Below, in pieces: positions 1-5,927 of a stretch of DNA of 5,927 nucleotides. Both the position numbers and the translations under genes were made by a program. Below the pieces are notes generated by a model. The model searched no databases. It saw only the letters and a program-made list of their open reading frames with translations, and was not told the origin of the DNA. The stretch comes from Saprospiraceae bacterium (lineage in GTDB: Bacteria; Bacteroidota; Bacteroidia; Chitinophagales; Saprospiraceae). The DNA lies in assembly GCA_027031185.1 (NCBI GenBank), contig JALVEF010000017.1:1-5927 (forward strand), written 5' to 3'. Positions within the stretch are counted from its first letter, which is position 1. The number at the start of each line of letters is the position of its first letter.

Positions 1-3000
1 CGGTATTCACGACTTGTGCCGGTGCCAATGACGGGATGGTGGATTTTGACGTGAGCTATGCACCCGGTTTTGTAGGGCCTGCCACTATTGAAATCCGGGA
101 CCACGCGGACAGCCTCGTGACCAATGGCTCTCTTTATGTCGGCCCCCACTGCATCATTGTGAAAGATGCCAATGGCTGTATTGCGGGTCAAGGCTGTTTT
201 TATGTCAAATCGCCCCTGGCACTGGATGTGTATTCGTCTGTCCAGCCGGTGACTTGTGATCAGGCGGGCAGTATTGACCTGATTGTCAGTGGCGGAGAAG
301 GCGGCTATAGCTATGATTGGGCGGATTTGAGCGGCAGCAACAATCCGGAGGACAGAATGTCTGTTGCGGCGGGGGCGTATTCGGTGACCATCACGGACGG
401 TCACGGATGTCAGGCGGTGCAGGCGATTAATGTACCTGATATATGCGGATGCGATGTGTATGCAGGTACACTCACGGCGGACAGCACGGATATATGTGAC
501 CAAAAGCCCAATATGGTGATTTCGGCGACACCGGGCGGGGATGCCGTAGTGCCCGCCGGCTATGAGGTGCGCTATTTGCTGGCCAAGGCCTCGACGGGCG
601 TGATAAAACAGGTCAACACGGTACCGGAGTTTGTTATTGCCGGCTCCGGTGAGTTTGTCATTCACAGCTTCATTTACGACCCCACCACTTTTGTATTGGA
701 TTCGATCCATACCGGGCAGACCACGGTGTTTGATGTGAACTTGCAGTTGATACAAGGTGGCGGATTAATTTGTGCCGGTCTGGATATGGTAGGTGCCACC
801 GTTTTGATCAACAAGTGTACCACTTGTAATCTGCCCCAACCGGAGGTGTTGGTAACGGACGCTCATTGCGGCCAGACGGATGGACAGATTCAGCTGTTGT
901 TCTCGCAGGATACGACGGGTTTCCGCTTTGACTGGTCGCCGGATGTGGGGCATTCGGCGCTCGTGTCAGACATAGAGGCGGGTGCATATTATGTGACGGT
1001 CAGTGAGTATGGGGATGAGGCGTGTGCGGTTTCCAAGACTATTGTCGTGACCAATGCCGACGGCCCTGTGGTGACCATTGATTCCATAGCGCCGACGATT
1101 TGTTCAGCGGTGAATGGCTTTTTGCGTTTGTCGCCTACCGACCTGGATTATCTGTGGGAAAATGGTTCGACAAGCTATGTGCGCTCCAGTCTGACCGATA
1201 CGGTGTATGCCATCAAGGCCACGGATTCCGCATCGGGATGTTTTAGTATGTTGGCGGTAGAAATCGAACGGGCAGATCCCATGGATGCTTCTCTGGAAAT
1301 CATCAATCACCCCATTTGCGGACAGCCCAATGGCCACGCCAAAGTGTCGGTAACGGGTGGTAGCGGTCACTATGCTTATACTTGGGGCAATTTTGAGGAA
1401 AAGGAGAACTTATTGCCGGGAGACTATACGTTGGTTGTCGTTGATCAGGAATATGGGTGCAGTGATGTGCTGCAGTTCGAAATGGAAAATCAAGCGCGCG
1501 ATTTGATTGCGCAAGACTCTCTGTTTTTGGAGACGGGGCAGTGTGACCTGGGTTTGCCGGTCTGTTTTGACTTGCCGGCCTCCAATGCATTTGGTTATGT
1601 GTTTGTAGATAATGGGGCGAGTTATACGGGTAGTGCGGTGGCCTGCGGTGCCGATACGATGTATTACTACGATTTGAGTGTGGTGGGGCCCGGTTTGCAT
1701 ACGGTGATCGGCACCTTCAACGGCCAGGCCCGGAACACCACCTTCTCCACGTTTGATGTACTATTGGATAGCTTGCAGGCTTGGGATCCGTTTAGTGGCT
1801 GGCAACTGGACAGCAATAAGTTAGTGATCAGTCACCCTGTGGGTGACTATGGAGACATACTGATCGTAGATGGGAGTACCGGGCTTTCGACGATTCTGAC
1901 TTTGCAAGTGATGCCCGTGGAGCAGGGGATTCAGTTGGTCTTTCCGGTGGGCAGTCATGATATTTATGTGACGGAGCAAAATACGGGTTGTGTGGATACG
2001 CTGTATGCGGAAATAGCGTGTACACCATGCCCGGAATATTATACAGGGCCGGATACGGTTTTCGGGGGGATCTGTGGGCAGGATACGGCATTTATCTGTC
2101 TCAACATCCCACCGGAGGCGTTGCCAAACTTTACGATCCGGGACAATTGGGCGCTGTATAACGGGTCGTATGATTATTGTGCGAACGGAGGCACAGAAAT
2201 CAGCCTGTCACCGGGCGGGCATACGTTGATCGTTACGGACAATGCGACGGGCTGTGCTGATACGGTCCAGTTTTTTGTCTATTGTGTACCGCCGCCCGAC
2301 GCTGTAATAGATACCGTACTGTATGAGCATGATGAGATAATCGTGTGTCCGGACCAGTCTATGCTGAGCGGCAATCCGATCTTTGTGCAGGAGTTGTGTC
2401 AGTCCTTTGGCCAGTCGCTGGTGTCGCATGATTTCTCCTTTCCGGATTTTTGTGCGCATATTGAGGGCTTGAAATATGGCAAGGACACACTGTGTGTCAA
2501 CCTGTGTGACGATACGGGAGACTGTGAGGTGACTTATGTGGTGGTGCAGGTCTTGCCCCGGCCGGATACGATACATGGCTTTGTCACCAAAACGACCACC
2601 AAAGAGCTGTGTGTGGATACGAGTTTGTTTGTAGGGCAGGTTGTGTCATCTACCAACTTGTGTTCGGGGCTTTCCGGCTCGGTGCTGGATGTACAGGCTA
2701 CCGGCAGCCCTGCCTGTGTGCAGGTGACGGGCACTGATGTGGGGGAGGAGACGGTTTGTCTGGCTGTCTGTGACAGTTACGGCTATTGTGATACGACGGT
2801 TTTCATCATCGAAAGTGACGTGCCGCGCCCCGATACGCTGGATGTGGAATTGGTCATCGGGCATGATACGTTGATTTGTCTGGATGTGAGTGAGCTGCCC
2901 GGTGATGTGGACTTTTTGTCCACGATTTGCCCGGATAAGCAGGGGATTGCTTTCTTTGATTTGAGCACGACCACGCAGTGCATGAAAATCACCGCCTTAG

Positions 3001-3641
3001 ACTATGGACAGGATACGCTGTGTCTGGCCTTTTGTGATCCGGTCTTTTGTGATACGGCGGTCGTGGCAGTGACAGTGGTAGAGGATACCACGCAGGCCCC
3101 GTTGGCGGTGGATGATAATTATCGTGTGGTGTACAATACGCCGGCAACTATCTTCCCGCTGGAAAATGACATTCTAAACGGGACATTGACCGAATTTGTT
3201 ATTGTTCAGCCACCGCTGAAAGGGACGGCAGTGGTCAATTTAGACCAATTGAGTATCCACTATCAGCCGGATCGTGGTGTGTGCCAGGTGCGGGATTCAC
3301 TGGTATATCGCATTGCCAACAAAAATGGCACGGATAATGCAGTAATATACTTTGATTTGGACTGTATGGAGATCGACGTGTTCTCAGCCCTTTCTCCCAA
3401 TGGAGACGGCGTGAATGATTATTTGTACATACAGGACATAGACAAATACCCCAATAATGAGGTGCACGTATTCAATAGATGGGGCAATGAGGTGTTTTCT
3501 CGTCGTGGATACAGCAATGACGACGCCTGGGACGGCTTTTGGGCCGGAAATCCCTTGCCGGTGGGGACGTATTACTATGTCATCATGTTGCACAACGGCA
3601 ATGGCAAAATTTATAGAGGGTATATTCAGATAAGCAGATAA
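1..3641 (+). CDS. Giant modular T9SS-secreted surface protein (SprB-like modules, type B C-terminal domain), 5'-partial
   Basis: The gene is cut by the window edge. The frame is open from base 3, and the codons before the ATG at 36 read VFTTCAGANDG, which completes a typical Cys...NDG module opening, so that ATG is an internal Met. Residue numbers count from it (1201 seen). Order: SprB-like modules at about 1-133, 276-485 and 498-750, opening with a Cys and mostly closing with G-x-[YH]-x-[VIL]-x-V-x-[DE]...GC; an inserted module at 137-264; three six-cysteine repeats at 755-1016; a Big_9/cadherin-like domain at 1021-1110 (AVDDNY, NTPATIFPLENDIL); and a CHU_C-type domain at 1111-1201 (SPNGDGVND, FNRWGNEVF, WDG, LPVGTYYYVI). 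The last is known as the type B sorting signal of the type IX secretion system, so the protein is inferred to be exported and cell-surface bound or released. It may serve adhesion or gliding; no enzymatic domain is visible. The signal peptide is off-window. It lies 20 bases before a PorP/SprF gene. Confidence 0.9.
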   Translation, partial: VFTTCAGANDGMVDFDVSYAPGFVGPATIEIRDHADSLVTNGSLYVGPHCIIVKDANGCIAGQGCFYVKSPLALDVYSSVQPVTCDQAGSIDLIVSGGEGGYSYDWADLSGSNNPEDRMSVAAGAYSVTITDGHGCQAVQAINVPDICGCDVYAGTLTADSTDICDQKPNMVISATPGGDAVVPAGYEVRYLLAKASTGVIKQVNTVPEFVIAGSGEFVIHSFIYDPTTFVLDSIHTGQTTVFDVNLQLIQGGGLICAGLDMVGATVLINKCTTCNLPQPEVLVTDAHCGQTDGQIQLLFSQDTTGFRFDWSPDVGHSALVSDIEAGAYYVTVSEYGDEACAVSKTIVVTNADGPVVTIDSIAPTICSAVNGFLRLSPTDLDYLWENGSTSYVRSSLTDTVYAIKATDSASGCFSMLAVEIERADPMDASLEIINHPICGQPNGHAKVSVTGGSGHYAYTWGNFEEKENLLPGDYTLVVVDQEYGCSDVLQFEMENQARDLIAQDSLFLETGQCDLGLPVCFDLPASNAFGYVFVDNGASYTGSAVACGADTMYYYDLSVVGPGLHTVIGTFNGQARNTTFSTFDVLLDSLQAWDPFSGWQLDSNKLVISHPVGDYGDILIVDGSTGLSTILTLQVMPVEQGIQLVFPVGSHDIYVTEQNTGCVDTLYAEIACTPCPEYYTGPDTVFGGICGQDTAFICLNIPPEALPNFTIRDNWALYNGSYDYCANGGTEISLSPGGHTLIVTDNATGCADTVQFFVYCVPPPDAVIDTVLYEHDEIIVCPDQSMLSGNPIFVQELCQSFGQSLVSHDFSFPDFCAHIEGLKYGKDTLCVNLCDDTGDCEVTYVVVQVLPRPDTIHGFVTKTTTKELCVDTSLFVGQVVSSTNLCSGLSGSVLDVQATGSPACVQVTGTDVGEETVCLAVCDSYGYCDTTVFIIESDVPRPDTLDVELVIGHDTLICLDVSELPGDVDFLSTICPDKQGIAFFDLSTTTQCMKITALDYGQDTLCLAFCDPVFCDTAVVAVTVVEDTTQAPLAVDDNYRVVYNTPATIFPLENDILNGTLTEFVIVQPPLKGTAVVNLDQLSIHYQPDRGVCQVRDSLVYRIANKNGTDNAVIYFDLDCMEIDVFSALSPNGDGVNDYLYIQDIDKYPNNEVHVFNRWGNEVFSRRGYSNDDAWDGFWAGNPLPVGTYYYVIMLHNGNGKIYRGYIQISR
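15..2285 (+). repeat. Divergent SprB-like modules (about seven), interrupted by the GTL/ICAGLD module
   Basis: Module openings are a Cys followed by a short loop and a strand: the Cys at bases 15-17, then residues C74, C278, C356, C428, and in longer variants C503 and C680. Closings have the form G-x-[YH]-x-[VIL]-x-V-x-[DE]-x-GC, for example GAYSVTITDGHGC (C125), GDYTLVVVDQEYGC (C475), GSHDIYVTEQNTGC (C652) and GGHTLIVTDNATGC (C740). The units at about 72-133 (CDQAGSIDLIVSGGEGGYSYDW) and 425-485 are closest to the SprB repeat pattern; those at 498-580 and 676-750 form a longer subtype. Likely beta-sandwich domains, each perhaps closed by a disulfide. Confidence 0.7.
444..827 (+). other. Inserted ~128-residue module with GTL start and GGGLICAGLD end, flanked by cysteine pairs
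   Basis: Residues 137-264 do not follow the SprB-like module pattern. The segment starts with C-G-C-D and YAGTLTADS, has a Cys at 154, then VPAGYEVRYLLAK, a GEFVIHSFIYDP strand, and ends with LIQGGGLICAGLD, VGATVLI and a C-x2-C (261, 264). Modules of this pattern (GTL, P-x-GY, IH-x-x-[VI]YDP, GGG-x-ICA-x-LD) are familiar to me from large Bacteroidota surface proteins with type B domains, but I know of no characterised function. It is probably a beta-rich structural domain. Confidence 0.6.
2298..3083 (+). repeat. Three tandem ~88-residue six-cysteine protein repeats
   Basis: Residues 755-1016 of the large protein fall into three homologous units. Cysteines lie at 771, 788, 806, 820, 824, 830; at 859, 876, 894, 908, 912, 918; and at 948, 965, 982, 996, 1000, 1005. 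Spacing is C-x16-C-x17-C-x13-C-x3-C-x5-C in the first two and differs by one residue at two places in the third. Units two and three begin RPDT; the closing motif is G-[KQE]-[DE]-T-[LV]-C-[LV]-x(2)-C-D followed by C-[DE]. The units are diverged in sequence (DNA too), so this is old duplication, not an assembly artefact. I cannot assign a named family; similar modules recur in large Saprospiria-type secreted proteins. Confidence 0.88.
3096..3365 (+). other. Big_9 / cadherin-like (tandem-95 type) domain
   Basis: Residues 1021-1110 open with APLAVDDNYRV followed by NTPATIFPLENDILNG, the usual start of Ig/cadherin-like Big_9 domains (AxDDxY...T...I.VL.ND). Later come a hydrophobic strand with IVQPPLKGTAVV and a YRIANKNGTDNA strand near the end. 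It is a single copy linking the cysteine repeats to the sorting domain. It carries two cysteines (1083 and 1110), which could form one disulfide; that pairing is inference. Confidence 0.75.
3366..3638 (+). other. CHU_C / gliding motility-associated C-terminal domain (T9SS type B sorting signal)
   Basis: This encodes the last 91 residues of the large protein. The visible family signature runs in order: FSALSPNGDGVND, an aliphatic strand ending in VHVFNRWGNEVF, a Trp-Asp-Gly (WDGFWAGNPL), then PVGTYYYVI and a final strand YRGYIQI right before the stop. This order is characteristic of the type B C-terminal domain found on SprB and many other Bacteroidota proteins. The domain sits exactly at the C-terminus, as a sorting signal must. 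Confidence 0.93.
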
Positions 3642-3647
3642 GCACTC

Positions 3648-3660
3648 AAGAAAAAAGACC
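3648..3660 (+). promoter_or_regulatory. A-rich translation-initiation leader of the PorP/SprF gene
   Basis: AAGAAAAAAGACC ends one base before the ATG at 3662. The 20-base gap holds no promoter-like TAnnTTTG, so the gene is probably translated from the upstream transcript. There is no strong Shine-Dalgarno at normal spacing; A-rich start regions are usual in Bacteroidota. A 12-of-13 match to this string precedes the last gene of the window. Confidence 0.45.
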
Positions 3661-3661
3661 A

Positions 3662-4660
3662 ATGAACTTGCGAAAAGTACTTTTGATTGTAATGACGGCA
3701 TTGAGTCTGCCGCTGTATGGCCAGCAGCAGAGCATGTTTACCAAGTATATGTTCAATACTTTGGCATTTAATCCGGCCTATGCGGGATCGCGAGGTGCGC
3801 TTTCGATCAATGCGCTGTACCGCAACCAATGGCTGGGTTTTGAGGGTGCGCCCGTCACCCAAACGCTGAGTGTGCATTCGCCCATCAAGCCGCGTGTGGC
3901 GGTCGGCTTGTCGCTGATCAATGACAAAATCGGTCCGACTGCATCCACTGTTGTCAACGGTATATACAGTTATCACATTGATTTTGGTTCCGGCAAGTTG
4001 AATTTTGCGCTGCAAGGCGGCCTGCTCAACTGGCGGGCGGACTGGGATAAACTGCGCTACAAGGATCCGCGTGAGATAGATGATGCTTTTGCCAATGGCA
4101 ATGAATCCAAGTGGCTGCCTAATTTTGGAGCGGGCATCTACTATTATTCTGACCGTTTTTATACCGGATTTGCGACGCCGGGTATTCTGGAGTCCCGGCT
4201 TTCGGAGTCGGGTAATACGGCCAAGGGCGGTGTGGCGCGTTTGTATCGGCACTATTATTACAGTCTTGGCGGTGCCATTCCGGTTGCCGGCGATATGATT
4301 GTTCTCAAGCCATCGCTACTTCTCAAGGCGGTGAATATCTTCTCGACGAGTGGTTCGTCCAACTACAAAGTAGGCGCGCCGGTTGAGTTTGACGTGGATT
4401 TGGGCGCGCTCTTTTATGATACATTCTGGCTGGGCGTCTCCTTCCGCTCATCGGTGGAGAAGTTTACAAACAATACCAGCAGCTATGATTCTGCCGACAT
4501 TTGGACTTCCGTCCAATTGCGGCATGGTTTCCGGATCGGTGCGGCTTATGACTATTCTCTGACGAATATTCGGACGGTATCCGACGGTAGTATTGAGCTG
4601 ATGCTCGGATATGACTTCAACTATCAGGAGGCCAAGCTCGTCCACGTGCGCTATTTTTAA
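3662..4660 (+). CDS. PorP/SprF family type IX secretion system membrane protein
   Basis: A complete 332-residue protein, the usual length for PorP/SprF proteins. Residues 1-20 look like a signal peptide: basic MNLRK, a hydrophobic core, and LYGQQ around the likely cut site. The family pattern follows: QQSMFTKYMFNTLAFNPAYAG (about 22-42), a NALYRNQW strand (50-57), TQTLS, then VGLSLINDKIGPT (81-93), a run of alternating aromatic/hydrophobic strands, and a C-terminal strand closing in VRYF. This fits an outer-membrane beta-barrel. Family members include PorP of Porphyromonas and SprF of Flavobacterium; SprF is needed for export of the type B adhesin SprB. Its position 20 bases after a type B cargo gene supports a dedicated partner role, closer to SprF than to the core PorP, but that is inference, so no symbol is given. 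The start is fixed by the signal peptide. Confidence 0.92.
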   Translation: MNLRKVLLIVMTALSLPLYGQQQSMFTKYMFNTLAFNPAYAGSRGALSINALYRNQWLGFEGAPVTQTLSVHSPIKPRVAVGLSLINDKIGPTASTVVNGIYSYHIDFGSGKLNFALQGGLLNWRADWDKLRYKDPREIDDAFANGNESKWLPNFGAGIYYYSDRFYTGFATPGILESRLSESGNTAKGGVARLYRHYYYSLGGAIPVAGDMIVLKPSLLLKAVNIFSTSGSSNYKVGAPVEFDVDLGALFYDTFWLGVSFRSSVEKFTNNTSSYDSADIWTSVQLRHGFRIGAAYDYSLTNIRTVSDGSIELMLGYDFNYQEAKLVHVRYF

Positions 4661-4721
4661 CGGCCCCGTCCCGGCGGATGAGACAAAATCCCAAAAGTCA
4701 AACGGACAAAAGTAAATTTAT

Positions 4722-4729
4722 TACCTTTG
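4722..4729 (+). promoter_or_regulatory. Predicted Bacteroidota -7 box of prs
   Basis: TACCTTTG matches the TAnnTTTG -7 consensus used by the primary sigma factor of Bacteroidota. It lies 21 bases before the prs ATG in an AT-rich stretch, giving a short leader. No clear TTTG -33 element sits about 19 bases upstream, so this rests on the -7 box and position. It makes prs a separate transcription unit from the PorP/SprF gene. Confidence 0.55.
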
Positions 4730-4750
4730 TGGTAAACGTTACTGCCTACT

Positions 4751-5695
4751 ATGTTGCCGCTTACCCGAGTTAAGTTATTCACCGGTCGCGTCACGGCCAA
4801 GTTGGCGGGAGAGATAGCGGATTATTTCGGACAGGAGTTAGGGGACCAGGAGTTGTTGCAGTTTAGCGACGGTGAGATGCAGCCGATATTTCATGAATCG
4901 GTTCGTGGTGCCTACGTCTTTATCATCCAATCCACTGTGTCTCCGGCAGACAATTTGCTGGAATTGTTGCTCATGATAGATGCGGCCAAGCGTGCGTCGG
5001 CGGGATATATTACAGCTGTGATGCCGTATTTCGGGTATGCGCGCCAGGACAGAAAAGATAAGTCCCGGGTGCCGATTTCCGCCAAGCTGATCGCGAATAT
5101 TTTGCAGGCGGCAGGTGTGGACCGCATCATGACTTTGGATTTCCATGCCGATCAAATACAAGGCTTTTTTGATATTCCCGTAGATCACTTAAAGAGCCGG
5201 GCCATCTTCTTGCCGTATTTGAAAGGTCTGGATCTGACCAATGTGGTATTTGCTTCGCCGGATGCGGGCAGTATCATGCGCGCGCGCTTCTATTCGCGCT
5301 ATTTTGAGACGGCCTTGGCTGTGTGTGATAAGCATCGCGTACGTGCCAATGAGGTGGCCTCTATGCAGGTCATAGGCGATGTGAAAGGAAAGGATGTCAT
5401 CCTGGTGGATGACTTGGTGGATACGGCCGGAACGTTAGCCCGGGCGGCGGAGGCATTTATGGATGCGGGCGCTTCGAGCGTTAAGGCGATATGTACGCAT
5501 GCGGTTTTGTCAGGCCGGGCGTATGAGGTGATTGAGCAGTCGGCGCTGCAGCAGGTCGTTGTGACGGATACGGTGCCTGCGCGCAAAGAATCGCCCAAAA
5601 TATTGCGTCTGTCTTCGGCCAAACTCTTCTCTCGCGCGATGCGCAATATCCACGAGCAAAGGTCTATTTCGGCTTTATTCCAGGAGAATCCTTAG
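4751..5695 (+). CDS. prs: Ribose-phosphate pyrophosphokinase (PRPP synthetase, class I)
   Basis: This cytoplasmic enzyme transfers pyrophosphate from ATP to ribose 5-phosphate, making PRPP for purine, pyrimidine, NAD, histidine and tryptophan synthesis. The 314 residues match the usual bacterial length (about 315) and align with E. coli Prs end to end. Visible landmarks: KLFTG near the N-terminus, FSDGE (38-42), the nucleotide-binding YFGYARQDRK (93-102), the Mg/ATP histidine in DFHADQIQGFF (His132), SPDAG (169-173), the catalytic-loop Lys194 and Arg196 in DKHR, the PRPP-binding loop VDDLVDTAGTL (219-229), and the C-terminal SISALF. All key residues are present, so it should be active. The start at MLPLTRVKLF gives the expected N-terminal length. 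No Shine-Dalgarno is evident. A -7 box lies just upstream, and a probable rplY follows, an order common in Bacteroidota. Confidence 0.97.
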   Translation: MLPLTRVKLFTGRVTAKLAGEIADYFGQELGDQELLQFSDGEMQPIFHESVRGAYVFIIQSTVSPADNLLELLLMIDAAKRASAGYITAVMPYFGYARQDRKDKSRVPISAKLIANILQAAGVDRIMTLDFHADQIQGFFDIPVDHLKSRAIFLPYLKGLDLTNVVFASPDAGSIMRARFYSRYFETALAVCDKHRVRANEVASMQVIGDVKGKDVILVDDLVDTAGTLARAAEAFMDAGASSVKAICTHAVLSGRAYEVIEQSALQQVVVTDTVPARKESPKILRLSSAKLFSRAMRNIHEQRSISALFQENP

Positions 5696-5841
5696 GTCAA
5701 AATGGGGCGCTATTCGATTGCGAATTGAGTTGTGAGTGGTCTCGCGCGTACTGGCTTTGCCTGGTGGGTGCCGTTGCCCTTGTCCCGTACGCCAGTCCTA
5801 TTAAAAGCGCATTTTTGCGTGTGCGATTGAAGAAAAAGGTG

Positions 5842-5849
5842 TATCTTTG
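5842..5849 (+). promoter_or_regulatory. Predicted Bacteroidota -7 box of the last gene (probable rplY)
   Basis: TATCTTTG fits TAnnTTTG and lies 37 bases before the ATG at 5887. A TTTG at 5814-5817 could be a -33 box, but the 24-base spacing is longer than the usual 19 or so. The site implies that the gene can be transcribed independently of prs. Confidence 0.55.
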
Positions 5850-5869
5850 CGTCTCCAAACCAAAAAGGT

Positions 5870-5882
5870 AAGGAAAAAGACC
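5870..5882 (+). promoter_or_regulatory. Purine-rich translation-initiation leader of the last gene
   Basis: AAGGAAAAAGACC ends four bases before the ATG at 5887. The AAGGA at its start could pair weakly with 16S rRNA at a spacing of about 12 bases. It supports the ATG at 5887 as a real start and resembles the leader at 3648-3660. Confidence 0.45.
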
Positions 5883-5886
5883 TGAA

Positions 5887-5927
5887 ATGAGTCATTACCA
5901 GTTAGTAGCGGAAGAGAAAAAGGGTAG
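5887..5927 (+). CDS. rplY: Probable 50S ribosomal protein L25 (5' end only)
   Basis: Only 13 full codons are in the window (MSHYQLVAEEKKG, next codon AG-), with no stop before the edge. The call rests on three points: a -7 box and a purine-rich leader directly upstream, position straight after prs (prs-rplY is a frequent order in Bacteroidota), and an N-terminus compatible with the L25/Ctc start pattern (a short strand, x-L-x-A-E-x-R/K, before the glycine-basic loop). L25 binds 5S rRNA in the large ribosomal subunit. With so few residues the sequence alone cannot prove this; any other gene with a strand-like N-terminus would also fit. Confidence 0.5.
   Translation, partial: MSHYQLVAEEKKG

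Larger units (their letters stand above)
5696..5886. other. Intergenic region between prs and the probable rplY
   Basis: Of these 191 bases, the first 120 or so are GC-rich and hold only weak inverted repeats, none followed by a T-run; the last 70 are AT-richer and hold the promoter and leader described separately. I see no tRNA, no small gene with good start context, and no riboswitch that I recognise. Confidence 0.6.

Noticed and set aside
765..2992. Several - strand open frames of 62-122 codons opposite the large surface-protein gene
   Set aside because: They overlap each other and a gene with clear domain structure, and their compositions look like shadows; none has a recognisable domain.
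3626..4252. Open frame of 208 codons on the - strand
   Set aside because: It lies opposite the well-supported PorP/SprF gene, is rich in Arg/Thr/Ile as expected of an antisense shadow, and has no recognisable motif.
4661..4690. GC-rich stretch after the PorP/SprF stop as a terminator
   Set aside because: The best pairing is only about three G-C pairs and there is no T-run after it.
4732..4742. GTAAACGTTAC as a LacI-family operator
   Set aside because: It resembles the core of such operators but is one base short of the symmetric form, and no regulator gene is nearby.
5712..5725. Hairpin ATTCG-attg-CGAAT just after prs
   Set aside because: A five-pair stem with no T-run is too weak to call a terminator.
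5750..5796. Inverted arms ACTGGC and GCCAGT, 35 bases apart, in the prs-rplY gap
   Set aside because: Six base pairs across such a loop are expected by chance, and the inner sequence does not extend the stem.
5808..5819. CGCA-tttt-TGCG hairpin upstream of the rplY promoter
   Set aside because: Four pairs with the T-run in the loop instead of after the stem; it does not fit an intrinsic terminator.
5710..5895. Open frame of 61 codons on the - strand across the prs-rplY gap
   Set aside because: It starts inside the probable rplY start and runs back through its promoter; the translation has no recognisable motif and no supporting start context was found.

Overview
The window looks like a stretch of chromosome from a Bacteroidota bacterium, most likely a Saprospiria-type member (Lewinella/Haliscomenobacter-like). 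Four things point there: a giant cysteine-rich surface protein ending in a gliding-motility/T9SS type B C-terminal domain, a PorP/SprF-family outer-membrane protein right behind it, Bacteroidota-style -7 boxes (TAnnTTTG) in both longer intergenic gaps, and start regions with A-rich leaders instead of a strong Shine-Dalgarno. The class-level placement is inference from domain style, not from a marker-gene comparison.

Layout, all on the + strand. (1) Positions 1-3641 hold the 3' part of a very large modular secreted protein; its true N-terminus lies upstream of the window. It consists of divergent SprB-like modules, one inserted GTL...GGGLICAGLD module, three tandem six-cysteine repeats with almost invariant spacing, a Big_9/cadherin-like domain, and a CHU_C-type sorting domain. 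(2) After only 20 bases comes a complete PorP/SprF-family protein (3662-4660), very likely co-transcribed. (3) After a 90-base gap with its own -7 box comes prs, ribose-phosphate pyrophosphokinase (4751-5695). (4) After a 191-base gap with another -7 box, the window ends in the first 13 codons of a gene that is probably rplY (ribosomal protein L25).

Functionally there are two units. The first pair is an export module: the big protein carries a type B T9SS signal, and PorP/SprF proteins are the outer-membrane partners that type B cargo such as SprB depend on. The second is housekeeping: PRPP synthesis followed by a ribosomal protein, a neighbour order common in Bacteroidota. No RNA genes, mobile elements, CRISPR arrays or convincing intrinsic terminators were seen. 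The least explained element is the triple six-cysteine repeat inside the large protein.
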